From NCBI GenBank assembly GCA_001970955.1, contig MPUH01000245.1:1-64000 (forward strand): a stretch of DNA of 64,000 nucleotides, in the 5' to 3' direction. Position 1 is the first letter of the stretch. Every line of letters begins with the position of its first letter. Position numbers and translations under genes: made by a program. Below, piece by piece: positions 51,642-61,276 of the stretch. The notes beneath the pieces are model-generated. The model was not told the DNA's origin, searched no databases, and saw only the letters and a program-made list of their open reading frames with translations. The stretch is from Stentor coeruleus (taxonomy: Eukaryota > Ciliophora > Heterotrichea > Heterotrichida > Stentoridae).

Positions 51642-52463
51642 TTAGCTATCCACAGTCTTTTTCCTAGCAGTCAAAGGTGATGACGAGCTTGTGTTCGAGT
51701 AAAAAGTTTTAATCGGTGACTGATGATGTCTTCCAGCAGCAGTAGTATGTTTTCCTTCATGTATATTTTTCATAATTTGCTGATTGTTTTCCATATCCCT
51801 TCTCAAATTCTCATATTTCTTTATCAAAATATCATTTTCACTAATCCTTTGTATCTCAAGTTCATTCAACCCTGTTTGGTGTCTTTTCTTCAAATTCTGA
51901 ATTTTCTTCTCATATGCTTGTCTAAAATTCACAAGGCCTTGCTCAACAGCATTTCTTTTCTGTTCAGCAAACCTGGTTTCTTCAAAATTTTTCGCTTCTT
52001 CTATTTGATTAAATAACGTCTGAGCATCAGCATATTTTCCAGCTTTAACAGCTTTTTCCTTACATTTTATCATATTTAATAAGGCAGCACTTGGTTTAAA
52101 AAACATATGTAAAGAGTTTTCAAGACGATTTCGTTCATTGATCATATTTTGTTGATGTTTTTTAGTAAACTCATCTAATTCGATTTGAGATTTTTCATAA
52201 TAAGCTTCTATTATATTATCCCAGTTATTATTAAATGTACTTAGCTCGTTTTGGAAGCTTTTTTCTAATTGATCTTTTTCGTTTGTGTGATGGGATTTGA
52301 GAATGTCGATTTGCTTTTTTTTCAGTTTAATTCGGAGATTTGCGATTTTATGGGTTAGGTTGTCTACTTCGGAATATAGTTCTTGTTGCTCTAGTTTGAG
52401 TTTTTCTTGTTCTAGTTTAGATATTTGCTCTTGGATTACTAGAAGAGAACTTTCGCTATCCAT
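51642..52463 (-). CDS. Coiled-coil protein of unknown function, 273 aa
   Basis: Highly charged coiled-coil from residue 8 to about 230 (QEQISKLEQEKLKLEQQELYSEV; KKIQNLKKRHQTGLNELEIQRI). The C-terminal 40 residues are Ser-rich and basic (SPIKTFYSNTSSSSPLTARKK). No membrane or enzyme motif. The start MDSESSLLVIQEQ is clean and the first in-frame ATG. Similar protist proteins associate with the cytoskeleton, but no family is certain. It is divergent from the third PP2C. Confidence 0.75.
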   Translation of the reverse strand: MDSESSLLVIQEQISKLEQEKLKLEQQELYSEVDNLTHKIANLRIKLKKKQIDILKSHHTNEKDQLEKSFQNELSTFNNNWDNIIEAYYEKSQIELDEFTKKHQQNMINERNRLENSLHMFFKPSAALLNMIKCKEKAVKAGKYADAQTLFNQIEEAKNFEETRFAEQKRNAVEQGLVNFRQAYEKKIQNLKKRHQTGLNELEIQRISENDILIKKYENLRRDMENNQQIMKNIHEGKHTTAAGRHHQSPIKTFYSNTSSSSPLTARKKTVDS

Positions 52464-53094
52464 TTTTATTGTGTGTAGGGTGTGAGAATTTGCAAGATTT
52501 TAATAGGAAAAAGAAATTGGGATAGGGTGGCTGGGGAGAATGCTGGGGGTTTTTGATGAATTGGAAGGGTTTTATATGGAGATTTAGGGTTTTGAAATGA
52601 AAAGGTAGGATTTTTATTGGTAGTTTTGATTATATTTTAGGATTGGGATTAGGATTAGGATTTTGGGTGGGCATATTAAAAGAATATTTTATATAAGATT
52701 TGTAAAAAAGAGGGAATATATTATTGGATTATCTTTTGCATATAATTCATGTAGATTTTAGGTTGGGTAAGGATATAAGATTTCCATGATAATTAATTTT
52801 GTCTTAGAGATTTTGAAAGAACTGAAAATGAATTTAGAGAGCAGATGAGACTAGCTTATACTAACAAAAATGTCTTTAGTTTATTGAAGACCAAGTAAAT
52901 ACTTCACAAAGCATCTAGAGGACTTAAAATTATAAAACTTTGAATATCTAACTAAATATACCATAATATAACCTCATCATTCTACTCATTCCGTATTATT
53001 ATATTCTATAAACCCAAACCTTAGTTTAAATTATCAAAACCCATTTATCCTATCTAAAATTTCAAAGTATCCTTTCCATCATATAAACAAAACC
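52464..53094. other. Divergent intergenic region with skew switch
   Basis: G-rich to about 52780 (includes ggattgggattaggattagg), then C/A-rich from 52920. No gene seen. Confidence 0.6.
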
Positions 53095-53901
53095 ATGGAT
53101 GTCGGGATAAACCAAAAAGCTCAATCCGAGTACATTCCTCGAGGGAGTTCTGTAAGTAACTATGCTTTCAAAGAAGAACAAAACATAAGATTCCGTCCCT
53201 ACATGGAAGACTCATGCAAAATCATTGACTCCTACCTGAACAATTCTAACCAAGGGTACTTCGCCATTTTTGATGGCCATGGAGGTAGTGAAGCAGTTGA
53301 TTATTGTAAAGCTCGTCTTCATGAAGAGCTCCGTAAATGTATCCAAGAATTTTCAGACGATATTCCACAAGCTTTTATAAAATGTTTTCAAAAAGTAGAC
53401 GATCAGCTAAGATTAACTGGAGCAGTCACATCAGGAACTACAGCAACAATAGGGTTTTTACGTAAAGAAGGTAATCAAAAAGTCCTTTATATAGGAAATG
53501 TTGGGGACTCTAAAGCTGTTGTTGTAACAACAGGAGGTACTGAGCAAGTGAGTTATGATCATAAAGGTACGGATTATGCGGAAATTGATAGGATTGTATC
53601 ATCTGGTGGGAATCTTATAAGAGGAAGAGTTGGAGGGCAGCTAGCAGTGACAAGAGCACTTGGTGACCATCATTTGAAAAACAGAGGGGTTAGCGGGGTT
53701 CCTTATGTACTTAGAAGAGTTATAACAATGAATGATTTGTATTTGATTATAGCATCTGATGGGATTTGGGATGTTATAGATCATGCTTCGATTAGAATGA
53801 ACCAAGGAAGGAACAGTATGGAAATATGCAATGAGCTGGTTCAAAGGGCAGTGAGCTCAGGTTCACAAGATAATATTTGTGTTCTAACTGTTTGCTTTTA
53901 G
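53095..53901 (+). CDS. Compact PP2C phosphatase, 268 aa
   Basis: A short, nearly minimal PP2C: RFRPYMEDSCK (metal motif start), IFDGHGGSEAVDY, YIGNVGDSKAVVV, TRALGDHHLK, IASDGIWDVIDHA and SQDNICVLTVCF. All metal-coordinating Asp positions appear intact, so it is likely active. It lacks the long N- and C-terminal extensions of the two larger PP2Cs in this window and is not their close copy. No lipid or membrane signal. It ends in TAG and is convergent with the B56 gene (about 90 bases). Confidence 0.94.
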   Translation: MDVGINQKAQSEYIPRGSSVSNYAFKEEQNIRFRPYMEDSCKIIDSYLNNSNQGYFAIFDGHGGSEAVDYCKARLHEELRKCIQEFSDDIPQAFIKCFQKVDDQLRLTGAVTSGTTATIGFLRKEGNQKVLYIGNVGDSKAVVVTTGGTEQVSYDHKGTDYAEIDRIVSSGGNLIRGRVGGQLAVTRALGDHHLKNRGVSGVPYVLRRVITMNDLYLIIASDGIWDVIDHASIRMNQGRNSMEICNELVQRAVSSGSQDNICVLTVCF

Positions 53902-53993
53902 AATATAGGTATATGTAGGTTTTTTGTGAGAAAAAAAATAAATTTCATGTAAAAATGTTGGGAATTTTAATGGAAAAAAGAAGTTTGAGATTT

Positions 53994-55478
53994 TTAAACT
54001 GGTGGAATAAGATTATTAGATGAAAGTCTAGTTTTATTCATGTTGTGTAAACCAACTACATGATGTTTAGTATAAGGAATAGCTGGTGGGATAAAATTTA
54101 AGTCTATAGTCTGAGCCTTTTTCGTCAAGGCTTCCCATTGTGCCTCTATTTCTGACCTTTCAGCTATATTATGCCTAACATTAAGTGAATCATCTTTTAT
54201 TATACCCTTAGGTCCTTGTAATGCTCTGTCAAAAGCAACAGGATCAATTTCTTTAAGTATAATTTTCAAACCATTAAAACTTTCTAATAAAATCTTATGC
54301 CAATGAGTCTCTGCTAAATCAATAATAATCGGGACAATCATTGGGAAAATAATCTGTTTAAATGTCCTCAAAATACCTAAAAAGTAGTCATTTTCAAAAA
54401 ACTGCATAACTCTTTCAGAAACCTGTAGCTGTGATCCTAACATACATTTTATTAACCTTTTAAACAATTTTGGTATAAGATTTTCAAGTTTAGACATCTC
54501 ACAAACTTCAATCACATCATTAAGTTCAGTAAGGAAAAAAATTTCTTTAAGAGAATTACAAAATGGCCAATATCTAAGCAATCCTTCAATCAAAAATATA
54601 CTCAAATCATTATTTTTGCTTATAAATTTCATCGAGCACTCTAATAACTGTTTCTGAAACAAATGTGAGGTTTGGACTTTATGCAAAGGAATAAGAATAT
54701 TTTTAAAAAATATTATATGTTCTTCACGTAAAGGTACGGCAAAGCCATTAATAATAAATCCTAATATATCCAAAAGCTCACCAGCTCCATTAAACTTTTG
54801 ATTATCATGAATCATAATCAAAAAACAATTATTTATAGCATTCCTTATCATTTTTCTTTTAGGGACTAATCTTCTATAAATTTTATGTAAAATATTTTTC
54901 AAATAATCCCTTTCTCTAGGTTCTTCGCTATTGAAAAGTTCAAGGAATTCTTGAGTAAAAGAAGGTGTTATATAAATCATAATCCATTTTACTCCATCTA
55001 CTTCACAGATTACCAGTTCCAAAAAGAACTCATAAATACCTTGTAAATGAGGCCAAGCTGGGTCTATAATTATATCTTGATTTTCAACACCAGTTTCTAA
55101 AGGACCAAGTTTATCTGCTGACTTTTTGTCTATCGGTAAAGGTCGGAAAATATTTTTACTAACCATTTCGAAGATTGCGTCCAAATGTGGTAAGATATAG
55201 CTTTCTACACTTTTAATATCATATAAATACACTTTAAGCTTTTTTAATGCAATTAGACGTTTAGATTTAGCTTTAGTATTTTTAGTATCATCAGAGTAAT
55301 CATATGTTACACTACATATTTGAATTCGCTTTAAAAACAACTCTTTTACTTCTATTGAATTCTTTGGTTCAGCATTAGCTTTATCTATAATTTGAACAAC
55401 ACTAGCAACCTTATTTACTTCCATAATCTTTCTATCATCTGCAGCTGCTCCATGTTTAAAACTCATAGATTCAATCAT
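53994..55478 (-). CDS. PP2A regulatory subunit B56 (B'), 494 aa
   Basis: B56-type regulatory subunit that targets PP2A to substrates. HEAT-like helices cover most of the protein: DPAWPHLQGIYEFFLELV, ERDYLKNILHKIYRRLVPKRK, GELLDILGFIINGFAVPLREEH, LRYWPFCNSLKEIFFLTEL and LSETHWHKILLE-type helices, all typical of the family. The N-terminal 65 residues are variable and the C-terminal tail is short, as expected. The protein has no intron and starts at MIESMSFKHG. It pairs functionally with the phosphatases and kinases in this window only in a general sense; no PP2A catalytic gene is nearby. Confidence 0.94.
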   Translation of the reverse strand: MIESMSFKHGAAADDRKIMEVNKVASVVQIIDKANAEPKNSIEVKELFLKRIQICSVTYDYSDDTKNTKAKSKRLIALKKLKVYLYDIKSVESYILPHLDAIFEMVSKNIFRPLPIDKKSADKLGPLETGVENQDIIIDPAWPHLQGIYEFFLELVICEVDGVKWIMIYITPSFTQEFLELFNSEEPRERDYLKNILHKIYRRLVPKRKMIRNAINNCFLIMIHDNQKFNGAGELLDILGFIINGFAVPLREEHIIFFKNILIPLHKVQTSHLFQKQLLECSMKFISKNNDLSIFLIEGLLRYWPFCNSLKEIFFLTELNDVIEVCEMSKLENLIPKLFKRLIKCMLGSQLQVSERVMQFFENDYFLGILRTFKQIIFPMIVPIIIDLAETHWHKILLESFNGLKIILKEIDPVAFDRALQGPKGIIKDDSLNVRHNIAERSEIEAQWEALTKKAQTIDLNFIPPAIPYTKHHVVGLHNMNKTRLSSNNLIPPV

Positions 55479-55543
55479 TTATTAAAACTTTTTTACATAA
55501 GAAATTTATAAATTTTCAAGTTAAAAAATACATAAGTTAGAAA

Positions 55544-56734
55544 TTAGCGTGGCATGACTATCCCGCACATCATACAAAAGCGGGCTTTTGAAGGCAGCCC
55601 AGCTCCACAGCTTCCACAGCAAAGCCCAGTTTCCCCAACTCTTTGTGTTGAGTTTGACCTTTTCGTATCTTTAGCTTTACCTTTAGGGATTTTTGGATAT
55701 ACTAAAGCTGGAATTTCATCTCTTTCAATATGTTTTACTGTAGCGCTTGGGCGTAATTTTTTTGTATGTTCCCCAAGAATTCTTACAAGTCCTTTACTAG
55801 ATTCTATTGGTGTTAAATCCCTAAGTTTAAATTTGCCGAAGTTTGGTTGTGAACTTTCTTGTTTTAAAGGGGGAATTCTTAATGGTGATGATCCGATTTC
55901 TGATGTAATATTAGCTAAAGAAACAGGTTCTTCAATAGAAGTAGAAAGTATCCCGTTGTTAACGGTTCGGTCTATATAAGATTGGTTATTATGGACTGAA
56001 TAAGGCCGCCATAAGGATTTCATAGAATTTGTTCTGATACTAAGCGGCTGTTCAAGTTTTTTTAGACTTGGGAATTTCTGAGATGCTATTGAAGGTGGAG
56101 GCTTAGGCTTATTGAGAATATTTCTACATATATCAATATGCTTTTCTGCAGATATCGGGGCAAACCTCCTTGAACAATAAGGACAAGTCACATAGTCCTC
56201 ATAAAGACTTTCTTCATTTTCATACCTTAAATTCTTCAAAAGCTGCAAATGCTGCTTTTGCCATTTGGAGTTTGGGTACTTGAGCTTAATTGAGCTCCTT
56301 TTTGTTGTCACAGCTTTTTTAGTCTCATCCAAAAATGGGATGCGCTTTTTAATCATGTCAAATAAAGGACGCTTCTTCACAGCATTTTTGCATGCAGACT
56401 CATGTTTGTCTATACGTTCTAAAGTAAACTTCCTTGAACAATATTTACAAGTCGCCCTAACGCTTCCTGCAATTTCTTCTATTATAGTGTCAAGGGTTTC
56501 TTTATTCTGCCGAGCTTCACAAGTAGAATTATGTAGAAAAATCCCGGTTATTGGGACTTCTTCTTGACATCGAGAGCATTTCATTAGGAATGGGGTGAAT
56601 TTCAGAGGGAAATCAGGGTGTTGCTTTTTCTGATGAAAAATTATGGTCGATGATGAGTACTCTTTAGAGCTAAATAAAGAATACCAGTAATCACATGTTA
56701 CAGGAATAGGCTTGAAGGTATTACAGTTGTCCAT
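55544..56734 (-). CDS. ZC2HC-type zinc-finger protein with C-terminal zinc ribbon, 396 aa
   Basis: Three C2HC-like fingers of the ZC2HC1 type: C-S-R-C...H...C near residues 54-73, C-K-Y-C-S-R-K-F...H...C near 96-115, and C-P-Y-C-S-R-R-F-A-P-I-S-A-E-K-H...C near 184-203. The C-terminus has a double zinc-ribbon (CCGSCGAGLPSKARFCMMC). The linkers are basic and probably disordered. ZC2HC1-type proteins are often found with cilia and centrosomes in ciliated organisms, but the exact role is not settled. The start is MDNCNTFKPIPV. Both neighbours are on the same strand, about 65-80 bases away. Confidence 0.85.
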   Translation of the reverse strand: MDNCNTFKPIPVTCDYWYSLFSSKEYSSSTIIFHQKKQHPDFPLKFTPFLMKCSRCQEEVPITGIFLHNSTCEARQNKETLDTIIEEIAGSVRATCKYCSRKFTLERIDKHESACKNAVKKRPLFDMIKKRIPFLDETKKAVTTKRSSIKLKYPNSKWQKQHLQLLKNLRYENEESLYEDYVTCPYCSRRFAPISAEKHIDICRNILNKPKPPPSIASQKFPSLKKLEQPLSIRTNSMKSLWRPYSVHNNQSYIDRTVNNGILSTSIEEPVSLANITSEIGSSPLRIPPLKQESSQPNFGKFKLRDLTPIESSKGLVRILGEHTKKLRPSATVKHIERDEIPALVYPKIPKGKAKDTKRSNSTQRVGETGLCCGSCGAGLPSKARFCMMCGIVMPR

Positions 56735-56813
56735 ATTATAATATTCTATAAGAATATTTACTCTATACTATCATGTCAATTAAAAATCTCACAACTAGGC
56801 TTAAAGCTGCTTA

Positions 56814-57524
56814 CTAGTTTTCTTGAGCTCTCGATTCTTCTGTACTTCTAAATGTTTCTATATAATTTTCATAAGCTTCTTTACTTAAATCAATTCTATT
56901 CCATATCGCATGATCTATTCTTAAAGGGTTGATTTTGCTTTCTTTTTTATATTTAGACTTAATTTGATTACGATTCCTATTCTGCATAAAATTAGAAATC
57001 ATCTCGAAATCTGTGCCAAACATTTGCAAAGCTGTATAAAAAAGTTGTGTTTCTTCTTCATTCCATCTTTCATTATGTTTTTTTTTACCCCCTCTGTATT
57101 TCTTATCATTACCTGAAACCCTGACTAATTCACTTGGATCAATTTTTTTCTGCGCACAAGCTTCCATCATAGCATCTCTATCAATAACCACTTTCCCATT
57201 TTCAATTTTCACTTTAGTTGTAACTATTTCTTGTTTTACTGGCTGTTTTATAAGTTTTTCCTCTTCAATTTTAGCGATGTTGGTCTTAGCATTTGCAAAA
57301 AGTTTTTCAACATTTTTGAGCTTTTCTTCGTTTAATGGGCTGGTGAGGATGTTGGGGTTTGTTTGTGGAGTTCGATTACGTTTACGACCACGATTTTGTG
57401 GGTTTTTTGGCCTAGCGATATCTGCGAGAGTTTGTTTTTTATCAAGTTCCATTCGGTTTTCTGTTTGTGATTTAGAAGACATTTTTATTATAATTGGAAT
57501 AAGGGTAAAACTTAATCTTTGCAT
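56814..57524 (-). CDS. BDP1: TFIIIB subunit BDP1 (B''), about 222-236 aa
   Basis: The SANT/Myb-like domain of BDP1 is clear (RWNEEETQLFYTALQMFGTDFEMISNFM, NRNRNQIKSKYKKE, NPLRIDHAIW), so this is the RNA polymerase III initiation factor that joins TBP and BRF1 to open tRNA and 5S gene promoters. The protein is much shorter than animal BDP1, as in other protists. The N-terminus is basic with an RGRKRNRTP-type patch. Two starts are possible: 57524 or, more likely, the ATG at 57482 (M-S-S-K-S-Q-T-E-N), since residues 1-14 look like leader. No intron. All neighbours on this side are on the same strand. Confidence 0.9.
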   Translation of the reverse strand: MQRLSFTLIPIIIKMSSKSQTENRMELDKKQTLADIARPKNPQNRGRKRNRTPQTNPNILTSPLNEEKLKNVEKLFANAKTNIAKIEEEKLIKQPVKQEIVTTKVKIENGKVVIDRDAMMEACAQKKIDPSELVRVSGNDKKYRGGKKKHNERWNEEETQLFYTALQMFGTDFEMISNFMQNRNRNQIKSKYKKESKINPLRIDHAIWNRIDLSKEAYENYIETFRSTEESRAQEN

Positions 57525-57626
57525 ACAAAGTCTTAATACAAAAAATATTTTGTAATTTTAGCCTAGTCATAAAATACTCATATTATTCATATAATCAAAC
57601 AAAATCACACATATTAACATAAATTT

Positions 57627-58517
57627 TTAATATGATTTCTTATAATTCTTCCTTTCCTTCTCTCTTTGTTTCTTCGCATCATTAATCAACTGTTTGATTT
57701 TGTATTGATAAGTATCTTTAGCTTTATTATCAAGATACTCTTTCAATTTCTGAGCTTTTTCCTTAGTTAAATGCTTATTTTCATACTTTTTAGGTCCAAC
57801 CGAAGCATTCTTATAAGCCGTTTTCTCTGATTCAGCAGGTAGTTCATATTCTAAATTAGTCTGTAAAGCTTCATCTTCAGCTTTGCTCTTATATTTCTGC
57901 TCATCTTCTGAACTTTCAAAAAACGACCTCGGCTTTACCCCTTTTCTCTGTGAGTTTTCCAATATATCCTGCAGTTCTTTAGCTTTCTGTGCCTGGCTCC
58001 AAGCATTTACTAACACCTGTTTTTCCGAGTATTTCTTCATAAGCTTCATTTCCTTATCATCCATTAACTTTTTCACATCTAAATGATTGCTTTCTTTATC
58101 TTTTTCTAATTCTAAGCTCTTATACGCTAGAGCATTTTGCTTTTTTATTAAAACTTGTTCTGAAAGCCCTTGACTTAATCTGCTCATTTGTTCTAGTTCT
58201 CTTTGTCTACGGATTTTTGGAGGAGTTTGAGGGAGATTTGGGTATCCATGGAATTTTTCAGATATTGCAGGCTTTAGGTTTTCAAGCCTTTCAACTTTTT
58301 TTTGAGTGTTTTTAGCTTCAATTTGTCTTTTAAGCTCTTCGGCATAAGTGTTTTTTGAACCTCGAATCCTTTCAGTTATTGGAAATGTATAGAGTTCATC
58401 TGAAGATAAAGCTCGGGACTCTATTTTTTTTTCTAAGTCGATTATGAGCTTTTTATAACCTTCAGACTCTTTTGGATTCTCAAACTGAGCAGTTTTGTTA
58501 AAACCTTTTTTGTTCAT
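57627..58517 (-). CDS. Coiled-coil protein of unknown function, 296 aa
   Basis: Charged, Lys/Glu-rich helices dominate (EELKRQIEAKNTQKKVERLENLK; EKAQKLKEYLDNKAKDTYQYKIKQ). A conserved-looking FHGYPNLPQTP motif lies near residue 93. No signal peptide or membrane segment. Proteins of this layout are often ciliary or basal-body components in ciliates, but no named family is certain. The gene starts MNKKGFNKTAQF and ends in TAA about 100 bases from the BDP1 start. Confidence 0.7.
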   Translation of the reverse strand: MNKKGFNKTAQFENPKESEGYKKLIIDLEKKIESRALSSDELYTFPITERIRGSKNTYAEELKRQIEAKNTQKKVERLENLKPAISEKFHGYPNLPQTPPKIRRQRELEQMSRLSQGLSEQVLIKKQNALAYKSLELEKDKESNHLDVKKLMDDKEMKLMKKYSEKQVLVNAWSQAQKAKELQDILENSQRKGVKPRSFFESSEDEQKYKSKAEDEALQTNLEYELPAESEKTAYKNASVGPKKYENKHLTKEKAQKLKEYLDNKAKDTYQYKIKQLINDAKKQREKERKNYKKSY

Positions 58518-58997
58518 TGTTTGGTTTTTGTATTATAAGGGATAATATGGATTTTTGAAGGGGTTAAAAGAAATTAGAGATGTGGTTTTATGAAAGTTGT
58601 TGGAGGATTTATATTGTAGATTAAGTATGGGAATTTTTAGATAGCTTTTTTATATATGATTTTAGTAAGGTTTTAATAAGGTTATGATTTTTATTTGACT
58701 TTTTAAGATTGAAGTGTATTTTAGATGCTGATAAGATTTTTTATATTATCATAACTTCATCAATGAAAAAAATCACAACAAAACTAAAAACTGAGCATAC
58801 CCTCTAAAAATTTTACTAACATCAGATCTTAAAAAAACTAATTTTATATTCCTACAGCTTTCCATTTTCTATAACCTAATTCTTATTTAGTTTTATATTG
58901 ATACGCATTTACTATATAATTATATCATGTTTTATATTATTATTTATCTTAATTCGCTTACTATTATCTAGATAAAATTTTATTTATATTTAGTAAC
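58518..58997. other. Intergenic region with skew switch
   Basis: G-rich to about 58735 and C-containing, G-poor from 58745 to the 7TM gene stop. No gene seen. Confidence 0.55.
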
Positions 58998-59849
58998 TTA
59001 GCTTGAAAACAATGAAATTCCTTGATCTGATGAACTATAATCTGAATATTTCGAGCTGTATGCACTTTGGCCTAAAAGCGTAGATCGAACATTTTTAGTT
59101 AACCCATAAACAATAGAATTAAAAAATCCATGTAAGCATATAAACACACTAGCCACAATAACAAAATTCTCATGTGGTTCGTTTGAAAAAAATTGTAGGA
59201 CTCTTAATGAAGTTGAAGGTAAAAATGAGACTATTAATATAATTGGGTACATTTTTAGTTTTCTTATCATAGATTGACCTATACAATAGAGTTCTGGGTG
59301 TAAAGTGGATTCAATACGTATGTGTTTTATCACAATCATATAAATCACTGTATTAAAAACAACCACCATCCACAAAGGGATATAAAGGACAAGTAATCTT
59401 ATTCCCTCATTTTTAATCCAACACCAGCCTTCATTGTGTGCATAATCTTTAATATCTGTAGTAGCTAAAGGTATAAAGCTTGCTATAACACATAATATAT
59501 CACAAGTAATAAAAGCTTTGTTTATATAAATTTCACATGACTTCTTTTTTACTACAGTCAGATAAAGGAAAAAGCTTATCACAGAAGTCCAAAGTATGCT
59601 TGCAAGTGTTACAGATGTGATAGTAAAAGCTTGACATATACATAAAGTTGAACCACTTTTTTCTGTATATGTTGGGACCATAAATGTAATGCAATGTAAG
59701 ATATCGAAGGAAACTAAAATTGATATAAGCTTATAAGCTGGACCCTGAAGTTCTTTGTATTTAAAGTACACATATAGGATAAATGTGCACCCTATCAGTG
59801 AAATAGTTGAAGAAATTAGAGCTGATATGTATGGGCTTATATCAGGCAT
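58998..59849 (-). CDS. Seven-transmembrane receptor-like protein, 283 aa
   Basis: Seven hydrophobic helices (near 8-30, 42-62, 70-98, 106-130, 150-172, 195-220 and 228-250) with a Cys in the second extracellular side and a short Ser-rich cytoplasmic tail. The order and size fit cAMP-receptor-like 7TM proteins (Dictyostelium CAR type), which couple to G proteins. It is the most diverged of the four 7TM genes and lacks the conserved CTTAAAGTTATA element upstream. A truncated relative sits at 49.7 kb. The ligand is unknown. The start MPDISPYIS is the first ATG and the gene ends in TAA. Confidence 0.82.
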   Translation of the reverse strand: MPDISPYISALISSTISLIGCTFILYVYFKYKELQGPAYKLISILVSFDILHCITFMVPTYTEKSGSTLCICQAFTITSVTLASILWTSVISFFLYLTVVKKKSCEIYINKAFITCDILCVIASFIPLATTDIKDYAHNEGWCWIKNEGIRLLVLYIPLWMVVVFNTVIYMIVIKHIRIESTLHPELYCIGQSMIRKLKMYPIILIVSFLPSTSLRVLQFFSNEPHENFVIVASVFICLHGFFNSIVYGLTKNVRSTLLGQSAYSSKYSDYSSSDQGISLFSS

Positions 59850-60224
59850 ATTTTAAATGAAGATTCATTATGATAAATGAAAAATTGGTTGAAGGTAAAT
59901 AATTCAGAGTAAGTTAAAGAATTGGCTTTAGAAATAAAGGGAGGCTGAGGTTGAAGAATTTGAAAGATACTAGTTTAGGAAAAATATAATTATGATTTAG
60001 TCATTTGTGTAGGGAATTTAATGGGAATTCTTAAGAAATATGAGTTACTGCTGATTCGGAGATAGAATTCTGTTTGGAAAATTGAAAATTAGAAGTGCTT
60101 GCAAATAATATTTTATAAATATCTGATAGTTATTGATTATAAAATGTAATGACAAAAAATATTTTAGGGTATAAAAAGTTTAAGTTATATTAAAAATAGT
60201 ATAAGATATATACTTATTCTTATC
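59850..60224. other. Intergenic region
   Basis: G-rich at the left (59860-60080), then AT-rich. No gene or repeat seen. Confidence 0.5.
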
Positions 60225-61076
60225 TTAATTATCAGTTAAGATACTTTCTTTATTTAAATCAGATCCTGCAGAACTTAGAGTAGTTCTTTTTTTGCAACCT
60301 GACATTATGTATTCTTTAACAGGTTTCGTTAGTGAATAGCAAAGGGGATTTAATATTCCCTGAATTGTCCAAAGTACCCCAGCAACTTCATATAGCATTT
60401 GCGATTCAATATCAAAAAACCTTAAAGCCCTATCAATTGTTGAAGGAGTGACTGTTATTATAAGAACAACCGGATAATAAAACAACCTTTTCGCATCGAT
60501 CTTCTCTTTATTGCTTACAAGTTCATGCTCTTTCTTTAAAGTTTTATAAACTCTATAAAAAATCACTGTATTTGAGATAGAAATAATAAAAGCTGGAAAA
60601 TAAAACTCAGCAAATTTAGTTACCAGTCCTGCAAAATTGTTTTTTAAAGTACAATCCCCTAATAAATAACCATAGTCATTATAAAGCATTGGGACTATAC
60701 CACATATTGCACAAATTGTCAATCCAAAACCAAGCCAATAAGTATAATATTTTTCAACGTCAAGTATTTTTTTTACTAAGACTTGATAGATTGTCACAGC
60801 AATAACAAATGCCCAATATAATGTTAGACAAGACGAAAACATGTGAATAATCCCTAGGATTTCGCAAAAACTATCGTTGATCTTATAAATAACAGGAATG
60901 ATTTGTGCTATACTACGAAACAAGTCTGCTAAGTTCATCCAAAAAACTAATTTAAAAGCATAAATTCGTAAATGCTTCGCAAAAATGTAAATAATAATTG
61001 CAAATAAGCACAGCGAAATACTTAAAGCATTTAAGATAATCACTGATATTTGAAGTTCCAATCTATATGAGTCCAT
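60225..61076 (-). CDS. cAMP-receptor-like 7TM protein, array member A, 283 aa
   Basis: First of three close paralogues. The helices and the motifs MNLADLFRS, CEILGIIHMFSSCLTL, YYTYWLGFGLTICA and NPLCYSLTKPVKEYI match its neighbours. The C-terminal tail is short, Ser-rich and has a CKKR patch. Features fit cAMP-receptor-like GPCRs (class E), with the NPLCY end of helix 7. The start MDSYRL is preceded on the gene strand by CTTAAAGTTATA, with 6 bases between the element and the ATG. The ligand is unknown; function as a G-protein-coupled receptor is inferred from family only. Confidence 0.88.
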   Translation of the reverse strand: MDSYRLELQISVIILNALSISLCLFAIIIYIFAKHLRIYAFKLVFWMNLADLFRSIAQIIPVIYKINDSFCEILGIIHMFSSCLTLYWAFVIAVTIYQVLVKKILDVEKYYTYWLGFGLTICAICGIVPMLYNDYGYLLGDCTLKNNFAGLVTKFAEFYFPAFIISISNTVIFYRVYKTLKKEHELVSNKEKIDAKRLFYYPVVLIITVTPSTIDRALRFFDIESQMLYEVAGVLWTIQGILNPLCYSLTKPVKEYIMSGCKKRTTLSSAGSDLNKESILTDN

Positions 61077-61082
61077 TATTTG

Positions 61083-61094
61083 TATAACTTTAAG
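61083..61094 (-). promoter_or_regulatory. Start-proximal element of receptor A
   Basis: CTTAAAGTTATA on the gene strand, with 6 bases between it and the ATG. It is repeated at the same spacing in members B and D and next to a lone start-codon remnant. Confidence 0.55.
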
Positions 61095-61276
61095 ATAATA
61101 AACTCTTTTGAAATTACCTTAATAAGTATTTGTGATATATTCAAGATAAAGAGGAGAAAGTTTATATTTTAGTTTCCTTTCATTAGGTGTTAAAAAAAAG
61201 ATATAGTTATACTGAAAATCATATTTACCTATTAGATTATAAATCTATTTTTTTTAAATCAAGCTTATTGCTTAAA

